Part shown: positions 53,331-63,659 of the stretch, one piece after another
Layout: each line of letters opens with the position of its first letter
How positions within the stretch are numbered: position 1 is the stretch's first letter
NCBI GenBank assembly: GCA_963969345.1
Contig: OZ017766.1
Span: 496,001-560,000 of the forward strand
Direction of reading: 5' to 3'
Source of the DNA: Turbatrix aceti
Taxonomy: Eukaryota > Nematoda > Chromadorea > Rhabditida > Panagrolaimidae
DNA length: 64,000 bases
Translations under genes and position numbers: made by a program
The notes under the pieces: model-generated
Told to the model about the DNA's origin: nothing
Database searches by the model: none
What the model saw: the letters and a program-made list of their open reading frames with translations, nothing else

Positions 53331-54304
53331 TTATGATTTTAAAACCGCCAACTTTGCCCGCCTTCTTGACTTGCGTTCAACATGACACGATCCATAGTTC
53401 GGATCAATATCTGGCACAACCTCGGGACAATACATGCTGTTGAGCTTGATAGCATCCCACTTTGTCAGAAGACCAACCCTTTGTCCCGCTCCAATATCCT
53501 TGTCTATCCGAGCCGGGCACTGCTCGGTTAGGCGGTAGCGATACCTGGCGCTATGGGGCACCGTAATGCTTTCGGGATCAAACGGCCAGTCAAGTTGCTG
53601 CTTGACGAATTGGACATCGCGAAACTTGTAGCCTTGTCTGAAAAAATAGAAAACATATGTTTTAGAATTTGGTGAAAACTAACTGGATAGGCACAACGTA
53701 GTTAGAAGCGTCCGGACGGAAGAGTTCCTCTTTGAGGCCCATGAACCGAACGAGTTGACTCATCACCGCTCCACGAGAGGTGTTAAAGGTCGGGATAGAC
53801 AGGGCTAGCTCGGATATGTAGACAATGGTTCGACGAGTGACGTCTTCGATGTCGTTATCTGTGTAGCCTAAAGAAAACAATTGAAAAAAATGGACGTGTC
53901 CAAAAAAGCCAAATTGAGTTTTTACCTGTAAAACCCTTGCTCTTCCGGATAATGACATAAGGCTGCTCAGAATCCCATCGATCTGCATGGTACCATGGCT
54001 TGTAGTCGAGTTCGGTGAACGTAATGCACGTCCTTCTGCCAATTTGATGAAACGCATCCCGCAAGATCTCCCGATCAAGATCAGTTAGCGAAGGCCAAAA
54101 ATACACGACTTGATTGGCCTTTCGGATGATTGGAAACGTGTCCTTGGTTTCGAGTTGCGCTTTGTCGGCATTGACGGCCTCGTCGGCTTGCACGGTCTGT
54201 GAGGCGGCGGCTTTGGGTCTGCAGTTTTTTTTTGCAGTGGCAAGCTGCGAAGCTGCTAGCAGGACGACCAAGCATAAAGATAAATGTCGAATGTTTGGCG
54301 GCAT
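53331..54304 (-). CDS. Secreted astacin-like protein lacking every catalytic residue (pseudoprotease)
   Basis: Exons 54304-53926, 53867-53684 and 53637-53331 give 289 aa. A signal peptide (LSLCLVVLLAASQLATA) is followed by a short basic segment. The astacin fold then appears in order: VVYFWPSLTDLDREILRDAF, RTCITFTEL and PYVIIRKSKGFTG. The zinc-site helix is SQLVRFMGLKEE in the context GAVM...LFRPDASNYV, and the end has QRVGLLTKWDAIKLNSMYCP. In active astacins the helix is HExxHxxGxxHE; here all three histidines and the glutamate are replaced (S, Q, R, E). The Met-turn SIMHY has become SITVP. The reading frame and splice sites are intact, so it looks like a maintained non-enzymatic protein, perhaps a decoy, binding or structural protein, rather than a decayed gene. 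Confidence 0.82.
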
Positions 54305-55057
54305 CGCTTAATTCGAGAAAATGGATAGAGATCAAAAATCATGAAAACACATAAAAAAACGAAACACGTAAGGATTACGCAAAGCTCACATTTTGATAAT
54401 CGCTGACATGTAGCATAACTGCCCACGCTCATGGGATCTATTACAAAGTCGATTGCTTGTGTAAAAACACATTCGCGCTGAAGAGGAGTATTTATTACGC
54501 GTAAGAAAAAGACACATTCACGATTTCATTGCGTGATTGGTCTTTGGCAGAGAATCCGGATTTCTCGGTTTGCTTTGTTGTCAGTCGGAAAATCAGAAAA
54601 AAAGCTAAAGGAGCGCGGGTGGGATTTACGCAACACGACGTATGCACGCGCGTATCCGATCGCCAGCAGCCGCTAATACCGATCTTTCCATCTCCATCGA
54701 TCTTTTCCTTTCCTAAATTTAATGCTACCGTTGTGCATGTTCATTTTTCACGTCAATTCAGGTCAATTATTTTTTTGTGCAGGATTAATCAACTTGACTT
54801 CATCTAGACTGCTAGAATTCCTACAAAAACATTTATCCGTCCTTTTCCCTTCTGTCCGCCGAGAGAAAGGACAACAATGGACAAAAATAATTACCGTATA
54901 CAAAAGAAAGTATTTGTCTGTAAATTGGACATTTTAGCTATACACGCGTTGATAGGTGGTAGTAAAAGTAACTAGTACATTACAAGTTTGATCGTATGCA
55001 TGTGTTGTGACTGTCGGTATTTGGCAAAAAGTCAGTTAATCAGTGTATTCCGAAACA
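54305..55057. other. Region between the ANKRD13-like and astacin-like genes
   Basis: Contains the upstream region of the astacin-like gene and the 3' flank of the ANKRD13-like gene, both minus strand. No other gene supported. Confidence 0.4.
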
Positions 55058-57927
55058 CTACAAATCCGGAAAGCGTCGAGGATCTTCGGAATACGTTTTC
55101 GGAATTCGAAAAAATTTCATCGAAAGATTGTCGCACCATTGAAATTTTTGAAAAGTCACTTTTGCCGTAATAGTTGGAAGGAGAGGGATTTCTGAAACAC
55201 AAATATGATAAAGAGAAAAAAATATTATCGGATTTTGATAGCAAAAAAACAAAAACAAACAATAAAATTTATGTGACGCACTCAAAAGAATCCACAAACC
55301 TAGGCGAACTGGAAATCCGGGTGGCATACGTGCTTCGCAAAATTTGCGCATCTTGGTGACGTGTTTGAGTGGTGCAACGACTTCGAGGATGTCAATGATG
55401 GTCTGTACAGAGAGCGGAAATTCAGGGCTTACACCAACGGTTGCGTGAAATGCTTTACGCGAAGACTTTTCGACTGGTTGTCGTCCAAGAACGGGAAATG
55501 TACCCGGAGGATTGCTATTAATGTAATCATCCCAGGTGGCAGGTGTTTGCCTGGGTGGAGGGATTGTTTGGCGATGTTTCAAAGTCTAAAACTTTAACAA
55601 TTTTTTCTTGAATCAAAAATCCTTCTTCTCAAAAAATCCCTATACTATCAGTCGGGCACGTTTTTTTCCTTCAACCTGATATCAGTATCAGATCATGATC
55701 CATTTTTTTAGTATCAGATCATATCATGATATCAAAAAAACGGTATCAGATAAACACTACTCAGAACAACTGAAATGCGTTATTTACAATTTAATTAATT
55801 ACAATTTTCATCGACTTTCACGGCTTGTTGCAAACAACACGTTTGTTCAATTAACTCGGCAAGACATGCGTTCGAAAGTCCAAAATGTGCTTATTCTTTG
55901 TGGAAATAATCAGAATTAACAATGCTGTAATAAAAACGGGGCGCACCTACCTACAAACCTATTATTTTTCAACAACTGGGAATTGGACAAAACGGATTAC
56001 CTGTAATAATAGTCATTGCATTAATTGGGTTGCTGATCAACTCCCCTAAATGGCGAGTCCTATGCCCAAACGTCTAAAAAATTTAGAACCGAAATGGCCA
56101 CAGGGTTTTATGAGACATTTGATCCTGTTATCCGCGTCGTAGTTGGGCTGTCTGTTTTCTACTCCGGTAACGTTAAGCACGTATTCTAACAATAAAAAAT
56201 TTGCCATCAGCCGCATCCCCCAAAATTGTGATTCGGAAAATAGAGAGGCTCATTTGAAAGGACCCCAAAGTCAAAAAAACAATATTTTTTATACCTTTTT
56301 TTAATTTTTAGTCTCGGGCACTACGGCGAGCTTTGCTAAAAATCCCATTTTGTATTGAAGGTGTACTGCTAAACCAAATGAAGCATTTTGGCAACAAAAA
56401 GCTCATGCACGATAGATCCTGGTTGATTCTAATTACAAAATGCACAAATTTGAGGTATATTTTGCCGAAAAGCAAAAATCCATAATTATTCATGGCTAAC
56501 TGGGGGGTTCATTTTTTTAACAAGAAGACACGTTCCTCGATCAAATAAAGTTGCAGGTAGAATTTTATGTTTGCTTCCGGGTGCGCAATCACTAGAAAAA
56601 GGGCTGCGCGTTGACCTGCGGGCTTTTTCAAAAAAATTGAGCGCGCGTTAGAGCTTGTGATTAGCAAGCAAGAGACGCAACGCGGAAACACCGTAAATCT
56701 AAGGTTCCCTAATGTCTATACAATTGTTCCTCATTGCCCATTTTGTAAAATTCCTAGTGGTTCAAAAATAAAAATTAAAAACGTTTGTTCTAGAACATTT
56801 GGCCCACCCTGTAAAAACAAATCTTCCCAAAACAACCTACCTTAATTTCCGATTCCGATACCGTTGCGCCATTGGCAAATGCTTGAAAGTAGGACTTGTT
56901 TTTCCTAACATCATCTTGCGTCAGGTGTTCTCGACGAATTTTAGAAACAAGTACAAGGTTTTGAATATCGTAATAATTGGCGGGAAACGAGCCAACGAGA
57001 TCGGATTTCTCTTGCCGGAAAAACCATCCAGACATTGTTCGATCAAATGTGATGGGCTTTGTCGACATTTGAGCGCTTACGATATCGGAGCTCATGAGTA
57101 CGTCGACTTCCTCGTTGACATCCTTATCCGACTGATTGTTCCGCAGTCGCTGGAATACCTTGACTTTGTTGTCCAGCACTACGAGGTGTTGTTTGAGGTG
57201 TTCTACGGAGGGGTTGTAGATGAACGATATGTCTCCTCGCTCCCAGTTCCGGTCGTTAAAGTCGACAAGAGTTGTGTCCATTCGAAGGGCTGTACCGTGC
57301 TTGTAAATTTTGCAGACATCGGATGGGAGAACCCGGGATAAGAGGGGTACTTTAAAAGTTTAACAACATTAAACAAAGTTAGAAAACCACCTACCCCAAC
57401 TGTGAAAATCCCATTTGATTTCCATGTAAAAATCGTCGATAGAACCCAGTACATTGATGAGATGTGGTTTTTTCTGTGCCAAGTGCTCCCGTGCCTGTGC
57501 CTTTAGCTTTCGTAGCATTGCAGTGACTAAAAAGCACAAGTTGAATTAGTTTCATTTTTTCCCCAAAATCTCACTGATTTGTCGATCGCCGTAGCTGACA
57601 GCTTCCATGAGACAGTTCCAACCCTGTAAATTTTTTGCCTTGACTGGTGCATTTTTGGACAGCAGAAGTGAGATGATTTCCTTGTGACCAAGCATGATTG
57701 CGATGTGCAGCGGGGTATTGCCGTGGATATCCGGCTCGCCGACGTCTGCACCGTCTGCCATGATGCGGGAACATGATTGGAAGTCGTTCAGAAATACGGC
57801 CTAAAAATAGTTTGACAAAAAAATAGTTTTTACCAAAAAAAACCTGATGAAGCTGAAAATCTCGTTTCACGTTTTTTGCAGCAGTTTCTTCAGCCGCCTT
57901 TAATAACCCAAACGTCGATCCAACCAT
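55058..57927 (-). CDS. ANKRD13: ANKRD13-family ankyrin-repeat protein, no C-terminal ubiquitin-binding motifs
   Basis: Exons 57927-57844, 57800-57575, 57526-57395, 57349-56841, 55585-55300 and 55191-55058 give 456 aa, with phases agreeing at all junctions. Ankyrin repeats occupy about residues 25-105 (HGNTPLHIAIMLGHKEIISL, LQGWNCLMEAVSYGD). The GPCR-chaperone-type domain of ANKRD13 follows: FYMEIKWDFHSWVPLLSRV, PSDVCKIYKHGTALRMDTTL, FDRTMSGWFF and KIRREHLTQDD. The C-terminal part has IPPPRQTPATWDDYI, EFPLSVQTIIDILEVVAP and MPPGFPVRLEIPLLPTITAK. Vertebrate ANKRD13A/B/D carry ubiquitin-interacting motifs after this region and act on ubiquitinated receptors at endosomes. Here the protein stops about 40 residues later with a basic tail, so it resembles the ANKRD13C arrangement, which assists receptor biogenesis at the ER. 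Confidence 0.92.
55680..55752. repeat. ATCATGATATCA-word repeat in an ANKRD13 intron
   Basis: Palindromic words TGATATCAGTATCAGATCAT and TATCATGATATCA are arranged around a short T-rich spacer. It has the same general design as the other word-filled repeats, but no ends or duplication could be defined. Confidence 0.45.
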
Positions 57928-58486
57928 GACTCACGGAAACTGTCGACAACGAAAAGTGATGACAAAACAAATCGTAGTAAGACGACGGATGAAATGCGGT
58001 TTGCTAAAATTAAAAGTATATAATAATTTATGCCGACTACGAAACAGTGATGTCGGGTACCCGAAAGTTTCGGGTTCGGGTTGCAAAAGACAACAAAAAT
58101 CCAGTGAAAGAGAAGCTCCTCACGCATACGATCGGCTAACATCATCTTCTGAATGTCCATTGTGTGTTGTACGTGTAATAGTTTATCGGAGTTTTTGAGC
58201 TTTTTTCATGAAGTTTTTTTAGAAGAAAGCGAAGACCGTACTCTCGCGGTTCTCTCCCCATCTGCGGTCGTTTATCGACAGGTCCCCCCCCCCCACCCCA
58301 CCCCCAGTCGGTAATCTGGTTTTCAGTATTTTCAGGCAAGGACAGGTAAGGTGGATCCCATCAGCTTGCAAGCAGGAGCCCCGGGTGTCGGACCCGGACG
58401 AGCGGCGAAGGTCGAGCAGAACCACGGCGGGCTATGAGGCGATAATCAATTTTTCAGCGGTAAACAGGTAAGTCAGAGTCCAACAG
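57928..58486. other. Region upstream of the ANKRD13-like gene
   Basis: Contains an orphan hAT-like left end with ACCCGA words (CAGTGATGTCGGGTACCCGAAA, about 58047-58080) and a C-run near 58287. The GC content rises from about 58300, where the interrupted open frame begins. Confidence 0.4.
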
Positions 58487-58663
58487 GTGACCCGGACCTG
58501 GGAAGAGGTCGCTCCGGCGAGCGGAGCTGCGACAGCAGCGTCACGAGACAGAACAGCGGCCAGGCGCATGGAGGCGCTGGCCTACGACTCGCAACGACGG
58601 TCAACTCATGACATAGAAAAGAAACTCGACTTCCTCGCGTACCCAGCTTCGAGCGTCAACGAC

Positions 58664-59083
58664 CAGTGTTGTCGGGTTACCCGACCCGATCCGAACCCGA
58701 ACCGAAAATCCCGGGTTTCGGGTCGGGTTACCCGAAAATTTCGGGTTCGGTTTCGGGTCGGGTTTTCCACATTTCGGGTTTGAGAACCCGACAATAAAAG
58801 TCAAAATGAGAAAAAAAGCCGAAAAAAACCGTTAAACATGTCAAAAATTTGCTTCTGAAGACGCAATATTTGTTATGTTAGCCTCTGCAATGAAAAATTT
58901 AAGTACAATTAAATAAATTTACCGATTTTATGAAAAAAAAATTCGGGTTTCGGGTCGGGTTCTTCAGCTAACCCGCCCAAAACCCGAAAATTTCGGGTTT
59001 CGGGTCGGGTTACCCGAATTTTTCGGGTTCAGGTTCGGGTTCGGGTCGGGTAACCCGAAAAATTTCGAAACCCGACAACACTG
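58664..59083. mobile_element. Non-autonomous hAT-like element, ACCCGA word family
   Basis: 420 bp. It begins CAGTGTTGTCGGGTTACCCG and ends GAAACCCGACAACACTG. The exact duplication TCAACGAC is at 58656-58663 and 59084-59091. The ends are packed with TTTCGGGTCGGGTTACCCGA words; the middle is AT-rich filler. Confidence 0.93.
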
Positions 59084-59756
59084 TCAACGACACTTCGCGC
59101 AGAGACGTCACCAAAGCCAGGAATCATCCAGCAGCCAGACGACGACGGGAGTTCGAGGCAGGGTTGCGAAATTCCCCGGGGAATGAAAAATGGGGGAATA
59201 TTCCCGGGGAATTCCCGGGGAATCTCCTTCTAAAATGGGGTCTAAAATAAAAAAACTACACCAAAAACGATCTATTTATTAACAATCATTAAAATTGCAA
59301 CCGACCAAAAAGAATCGAGACATTTACACCTACGTGGACATCATTTGTGCCTCCTAACATCTGGTCTAATGATAACTAACCACTGAGTAATGGTGAAATT
59401 AAAAAAAAAAAAATTGCAACCTACCCACGGACTTTTATTTTTCATATAGGCGGCATATTGGGTTCATATATCCTTCATATATAAATAAATCATATATGAA
59501 ACATATATGATTCATATATGATTTACCCAAAATCAGCCAAGTTTTGAAGTAGCATATGTGAATCATATATGTTTCATATATGATTGTGAAAAAATGAGGA
59601 ATTCACATAACCTTCATATAAGTGGCATATATCCGGGGGATATGAAGCTTGGCAAAATGTGTTGGAGCATCATGATTCGTTGCAAGGTTCGGATTCGGAA
59701 AATTGTCATGTTTCTCGTTATTTTCAAAGACTGGAAGCCGTATCTCGTGTTTTAGA

Positions 59757-60039
59757 CCCGCACTCGCATGAGAATCATAACGGAATCATAACGGAATTAT
59801 AAGGCTTTGCACGCTAATGTGTTTTATTGTGATTCATTCGCACGCATGTAATTCATTGTGATCCGCAGCTCTAATTTAGTAATTGTTTTTTGCTGAATTT
59901 TGAATGCGAATAAAGGGGAAAATAGCTTAGATTTTTGTGCACTTCATTGTGATTCTTCATTTTCATTGTGCGTCTCATTTGATTCTAGCCGCCTTATAAT
60001 TCCGTTATGATTCCGTTATGATTCTCATGCGAGTGCGGG
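59757..60039. mobile_element. MITE copy 2 (283 bp)
   Basis: Ends CCCGCACTCGCATGAGAATC and exact inverse. Nearly identical to 63377-63659 and, apart from one 11-bp unit, to 23134-23405. Confidence 0.9.
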
Positions 60040-60268
60040 GAGTTGTTTTCGTTTCCTTTTTGTTGCGTTTTCGTAGGATTGCTATGTGTGAGCTTGGCTT
60101 ACAAAGTATTTCGTACATTTGCGTTTTTTGATGCCATTTGGAGCTTCCATGGAAGGGGTCGGAGTATTTTAGGTAACAGCGTACTTCTGCATTTGCCTGG
60201 GCAGATGTAGAAGTAAATAGTACTTCAGAGTCAGAGCTAGCGTCGTAATTGTAGGTACCTTGTTTTAT

Positions 60269-60425
60269 TTATTTATTTATTTCACCATTACTCAGTGGTT
60301 AGTTATCATTAGACCAGATGTTAGGAGGCACAAATGATGTCCACGTAGGTGTAAATGTCTCGATTCGTTTTGGTTGTTGAACACCGAGTTGAGCGAATCG
60401 ACCCAGCGTAAAGTGGAGGGAGAGC
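60269..60425 (-). mobile_element. 5'-truncated non-LTR retroelement copy with 14-bp target duplication
   Basis: On the minus strand it reads from CTCTCCCTCCACTTTACG to CCACTGAGTAATGGTGAAAT with an (AAAT)n tail. The 14-bp duplication GTACCTTGTTTTAT flanks it (60255-60268, 60426-60439). The last 95 bp match 59308-59400, which ends in a poly-A run. It is a LINE or SINE 3' end; the family is not identified. Confidence 0.7.
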
Positions 60426-60718
60426 GTACCTTGTTTTATGGCAAATGAATTATTTTTACGTGCAGTTTTTGTATTTTTCGTGTTTTTTAATCATTGTAAT
60501 GAGTGCCGTTGGGTACCCGACCCAAAATTTCGGATTTTTGGATCGGGTACTTGACAACGCTGCATTCTGATTTCAGGGACTATATTGCAACAGGAATATA
60601 CTTTTTTTGGTTCATTTGTATATATTCCTGATGTGTGATCGTTGAAAAATAAAAAATAAGAAAATGTTTCTTTTATGATTTGCAGACAAAAGTTGCATTA
60701 TGCACTTCAAACAATACC

Positions 60719-62075
60719 TTAAGAGGCAGTCTGCGACAGGATTTAGGTTGGCCGACAAGACTTTTTTACAACTTTTTATTTTTTTAGCCAGAATTGTTCC
60801 CCACCCCTAATAACCTCTATTCTTGCCAAACACAGATTTTAAAAAAAATCGGAATCTGCAGTTTTGGCATCTGAAAGTTTTTGACAAAAATCAATGCCAC
60901 GGGCTTTATTTATGAGAAAAAAAGCTGAAAATTTTTTTATGGGGGTTTTGAGGGGCGGGGAACACGATGTCGTTGTCAGATTTTTTTTATCGTTACGGTA
61001 AGTGCCACATCTGGGCTAAAATTGATGGTTTTTTGGCCACCACAGATTGGGTTTTCAGAGGTGCCAACATTGGCATAGCCTATCTTTTTCCCCGTGTTTT
61101 GACGCGTCGAATGGGGTAATACATGAAACAAAGGAGTGACCGCAATGACGTCATCCATTGGCATTTATGATGCGCACTCGAGAAAACGCGCACAATTTCG
61201 CTTCAAGTGACAAAAAAAGAGCGTGCGCGCGCATAAAAGGTGTCATGTTCAAAAAAACGCCGTGAAGCCAATTTTTGTTTTCTATGTCCACGGTCACTTT
61301 GGTAGGCTTTGGCATGTCCCAAAGATTGATTTTTATCCTTGGGTATTTTACCTGACAATATTGGGCGATGCCACAGGCTTTGAAAAGACATGAAACTTTC
61401 AAACGCTGTAACTTTGTGCAAAATTACCTCATAAAAAGTGCAACTAGCTTAAAGTGATATTTAGGACATGCCAAAGCCTACCAAAGTGACCGTGAACATA
61501 GAAAACAAAAATTGGCTTCACGGTGTTTTTTTGAACATGACACCTTTTATGCGCGCGCACGCTCTTTTTTTGTCACTTGAAGCGAAATTGTGCGCGTTTT
61601 CTCGAGTGCGCATCATAAATGCCAATGGATGACCTCATTGCGGTCACTCCTTTGTTTCATGCATTACCCCATTCGACGCGTCAAAACACGGGGAAAAAGA
61701 TAGGCTATGCCAGTGTTGGCACCTCTGAAAACCCAATCTGTGGTGGCCAAGAAACCATCAATTTTAGCCCAAATGTGGCACTTACCGTAACGATAAAAAC
61801 AATTTGATTAAGTCATCGTGTTCCGCGTCTATGAAAACCCCCCTAATAAAATTTTCAGCCTTTTTCTCCATGAACAGAGCACGTGCCATCAATTTTAATC
61901 AAAAAGCTTTCAGAATCCAGAATTACAGAATCCGATTTTTTTTAAATCAGTGTTTGGCGGGAATAGAGGTTTTTAGGGGTGGGGAACAATTCTGGCTCAA
62001 AATATTTGAAAGTGTAAAAAAGTCTTGTCCTCGTCTCCCCCTTGTTCCTAAATCCTGTCGCAGACTGCCTCTTAA
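60719..62075. mobile_element. TTAA-flanked foldback element, copy 2
   Basis: 1.36 kb, with the same TTAAGAGGCAGTCTGCGA end and exact inverse as the element at 12540-13966. The arms, about 600 bp each, are nearly perfect around a centre near 61400 (GGCATGTCC and GTGCGCGCGC blocks pair inverted). The inner sequences of the two copies are mostly different; only the outer ~150 bp are related. No transposase. Confidence 0.87.
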
Positions 62076-63376
62076 AGCAATTTGATGAGTATTTTGCTTT
62101 ACCCGCACAATTTTCCACGTGGCGCCGCTAATATGGATCAAGGTTGGTTTTATAGAATAAAATAAAAGTAGCAAAGCTGATAATTATGTGCAAAATAAAT
62201 TATTATTGTTATGGAGGTGATGGGTTTCACAACCCTGTTTATATCTATGTGACTCTTTTTTAATGACTTTTTTTTGGCAGTGAATGGAAACTAGCTGTTC
62301 AGAATTTGTTAATATTTGCTGTTCATAATTGTAAATAAATATTTTTTGACGAAGGAGGAACGGGTTTCAAAAATCCTTTTATATCTGCTTTTTCTTTTTT
62401 TTGTCAAAAAAATAAAAAATACTAATACCGCGTTGTCATCGGCAAACTCAATTTTTCTTGTAAGTTTTGTATTTTTTACGGATTTGACGTTTATTTTGGG
62501 CGAGGAAATTTTTTTAACCTTCATTTCAGATATTTCAGATAATTGCGGTGAGTTTTGTTACAAAAAATTGGAAAAAAAATTTCATTGACTTAATTTTTTT
62601 AGCAATTTTTCGTGAGTTTTTTTGATACTAAAATTTTTATGATAAAAAATGGGAACAATAAAATTTCTATTTTTTTCTTTTTTTTAGGTAACGGTGAGTA
62701 TTTTTTTAATATGGGCTGATTAATTTTTGTTTTTTTTTTAATTTTCTTTAAAGGCACAATATAACGTGTTTTTTTCTTATTACAGAGCAATATTCACGCA
62801 TCAAACCAGCTGCTCTCGAAAAATACCGTTAGAATTCAGCAGTCCGACCTGTAACAGACAACAAAGCCTAAAAATGTAAGTTTTGGCAATATCATGTATT
62901 ATTGGCTTCATAAACTTTTGCAGCACTCTACCAATCCGATGACGCTCACTCAACTTCATGCTACCGATCGTCATGACTTCGTTGTGGACGGAAGCCAAAG
63001 TTTTGCTAAGCATCCACAGCTAAAAACTGTCAAAAATGGTAGCCGGTGCAAAACTTTGCTCTTCCACCACTTCCAATGGAACGACCAACTTTTCGTCTCA
63101 AAATATCAACAATTTGCATGATAAGTTTTGTTTTGGCACAACGAGCTCGGCATCCACAGTCGTCGACTGTAAAATGGTCGCTGAAGCATCATTTGTGCCA
63201 AACATGTGTTTGTATGAATCACATATGATTCATATATATCTACCAGCAAAAAGGAGAAAAATTTTCCTTAAAAATCATATTAAATTCACATATGCGGGGT
63301 AGGGGATTCATATATGAAACTGTTACCCGCATATATGAACCCAATATGCCGCCTATAAGAAAAATAAAAGTCCGTG

Positions 63377-63659
63377 CCCGCACTCGCATGAGAATCATAA
63401 CGGAATCATAACGGAATTATAAGGCTTTGCACGCTAATGTGTTTAATTGTGATTCATTCGCACGCATGTAATTCATTGTGATCCGCAGCTCTAATTTAGT
63501 AATTGTTTTTTGCTGAATTTTGAATGCGAATAAAGGGGAAAATAGCTTAGATTTTTTTGCACTTCATTGTGATTCTTCATTTTCATTGTGCGTCTCATTT
63601 GATTCTAGCCGCCTTATAATTCCGTTATGATTCCTTTATGATTCTCATGCGAGTGCGGG
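63377..63659. mobile_element. MITE copy 3 (283 bp)
   Basis: Same ends and interior as 59757-60039, differing at very few positions. It sits directly against the right end of the CATATATG-word segment. Confidence 0.9.

Larger units (their letters stand above)
59426..63376. mobile_element. CATATATGAA-word element with inverted ends, interrupted by other insertions
   Basis: The left boundary CACGGACTTTTATTTTTCAT, followed by AGGCGGCATATTGGGTTCAT, recurs inverted at 63325-63376. Next to each end are ATATATGATTCATATATG-type words (59460-59580, 63220-63330). No target duplication could be confirmed, partly because MITE copy 3 abuts the right end. Confidence 0.65.

Noticed and set aside
62500..63121. 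Several short splice-site-flanked segments, including a frame reading EQYSRIKPAALEKYR
   Set aside because: Could be a captured gene fragment, but segments are tiny, phases do not chain, and the region is inside nested transposons.
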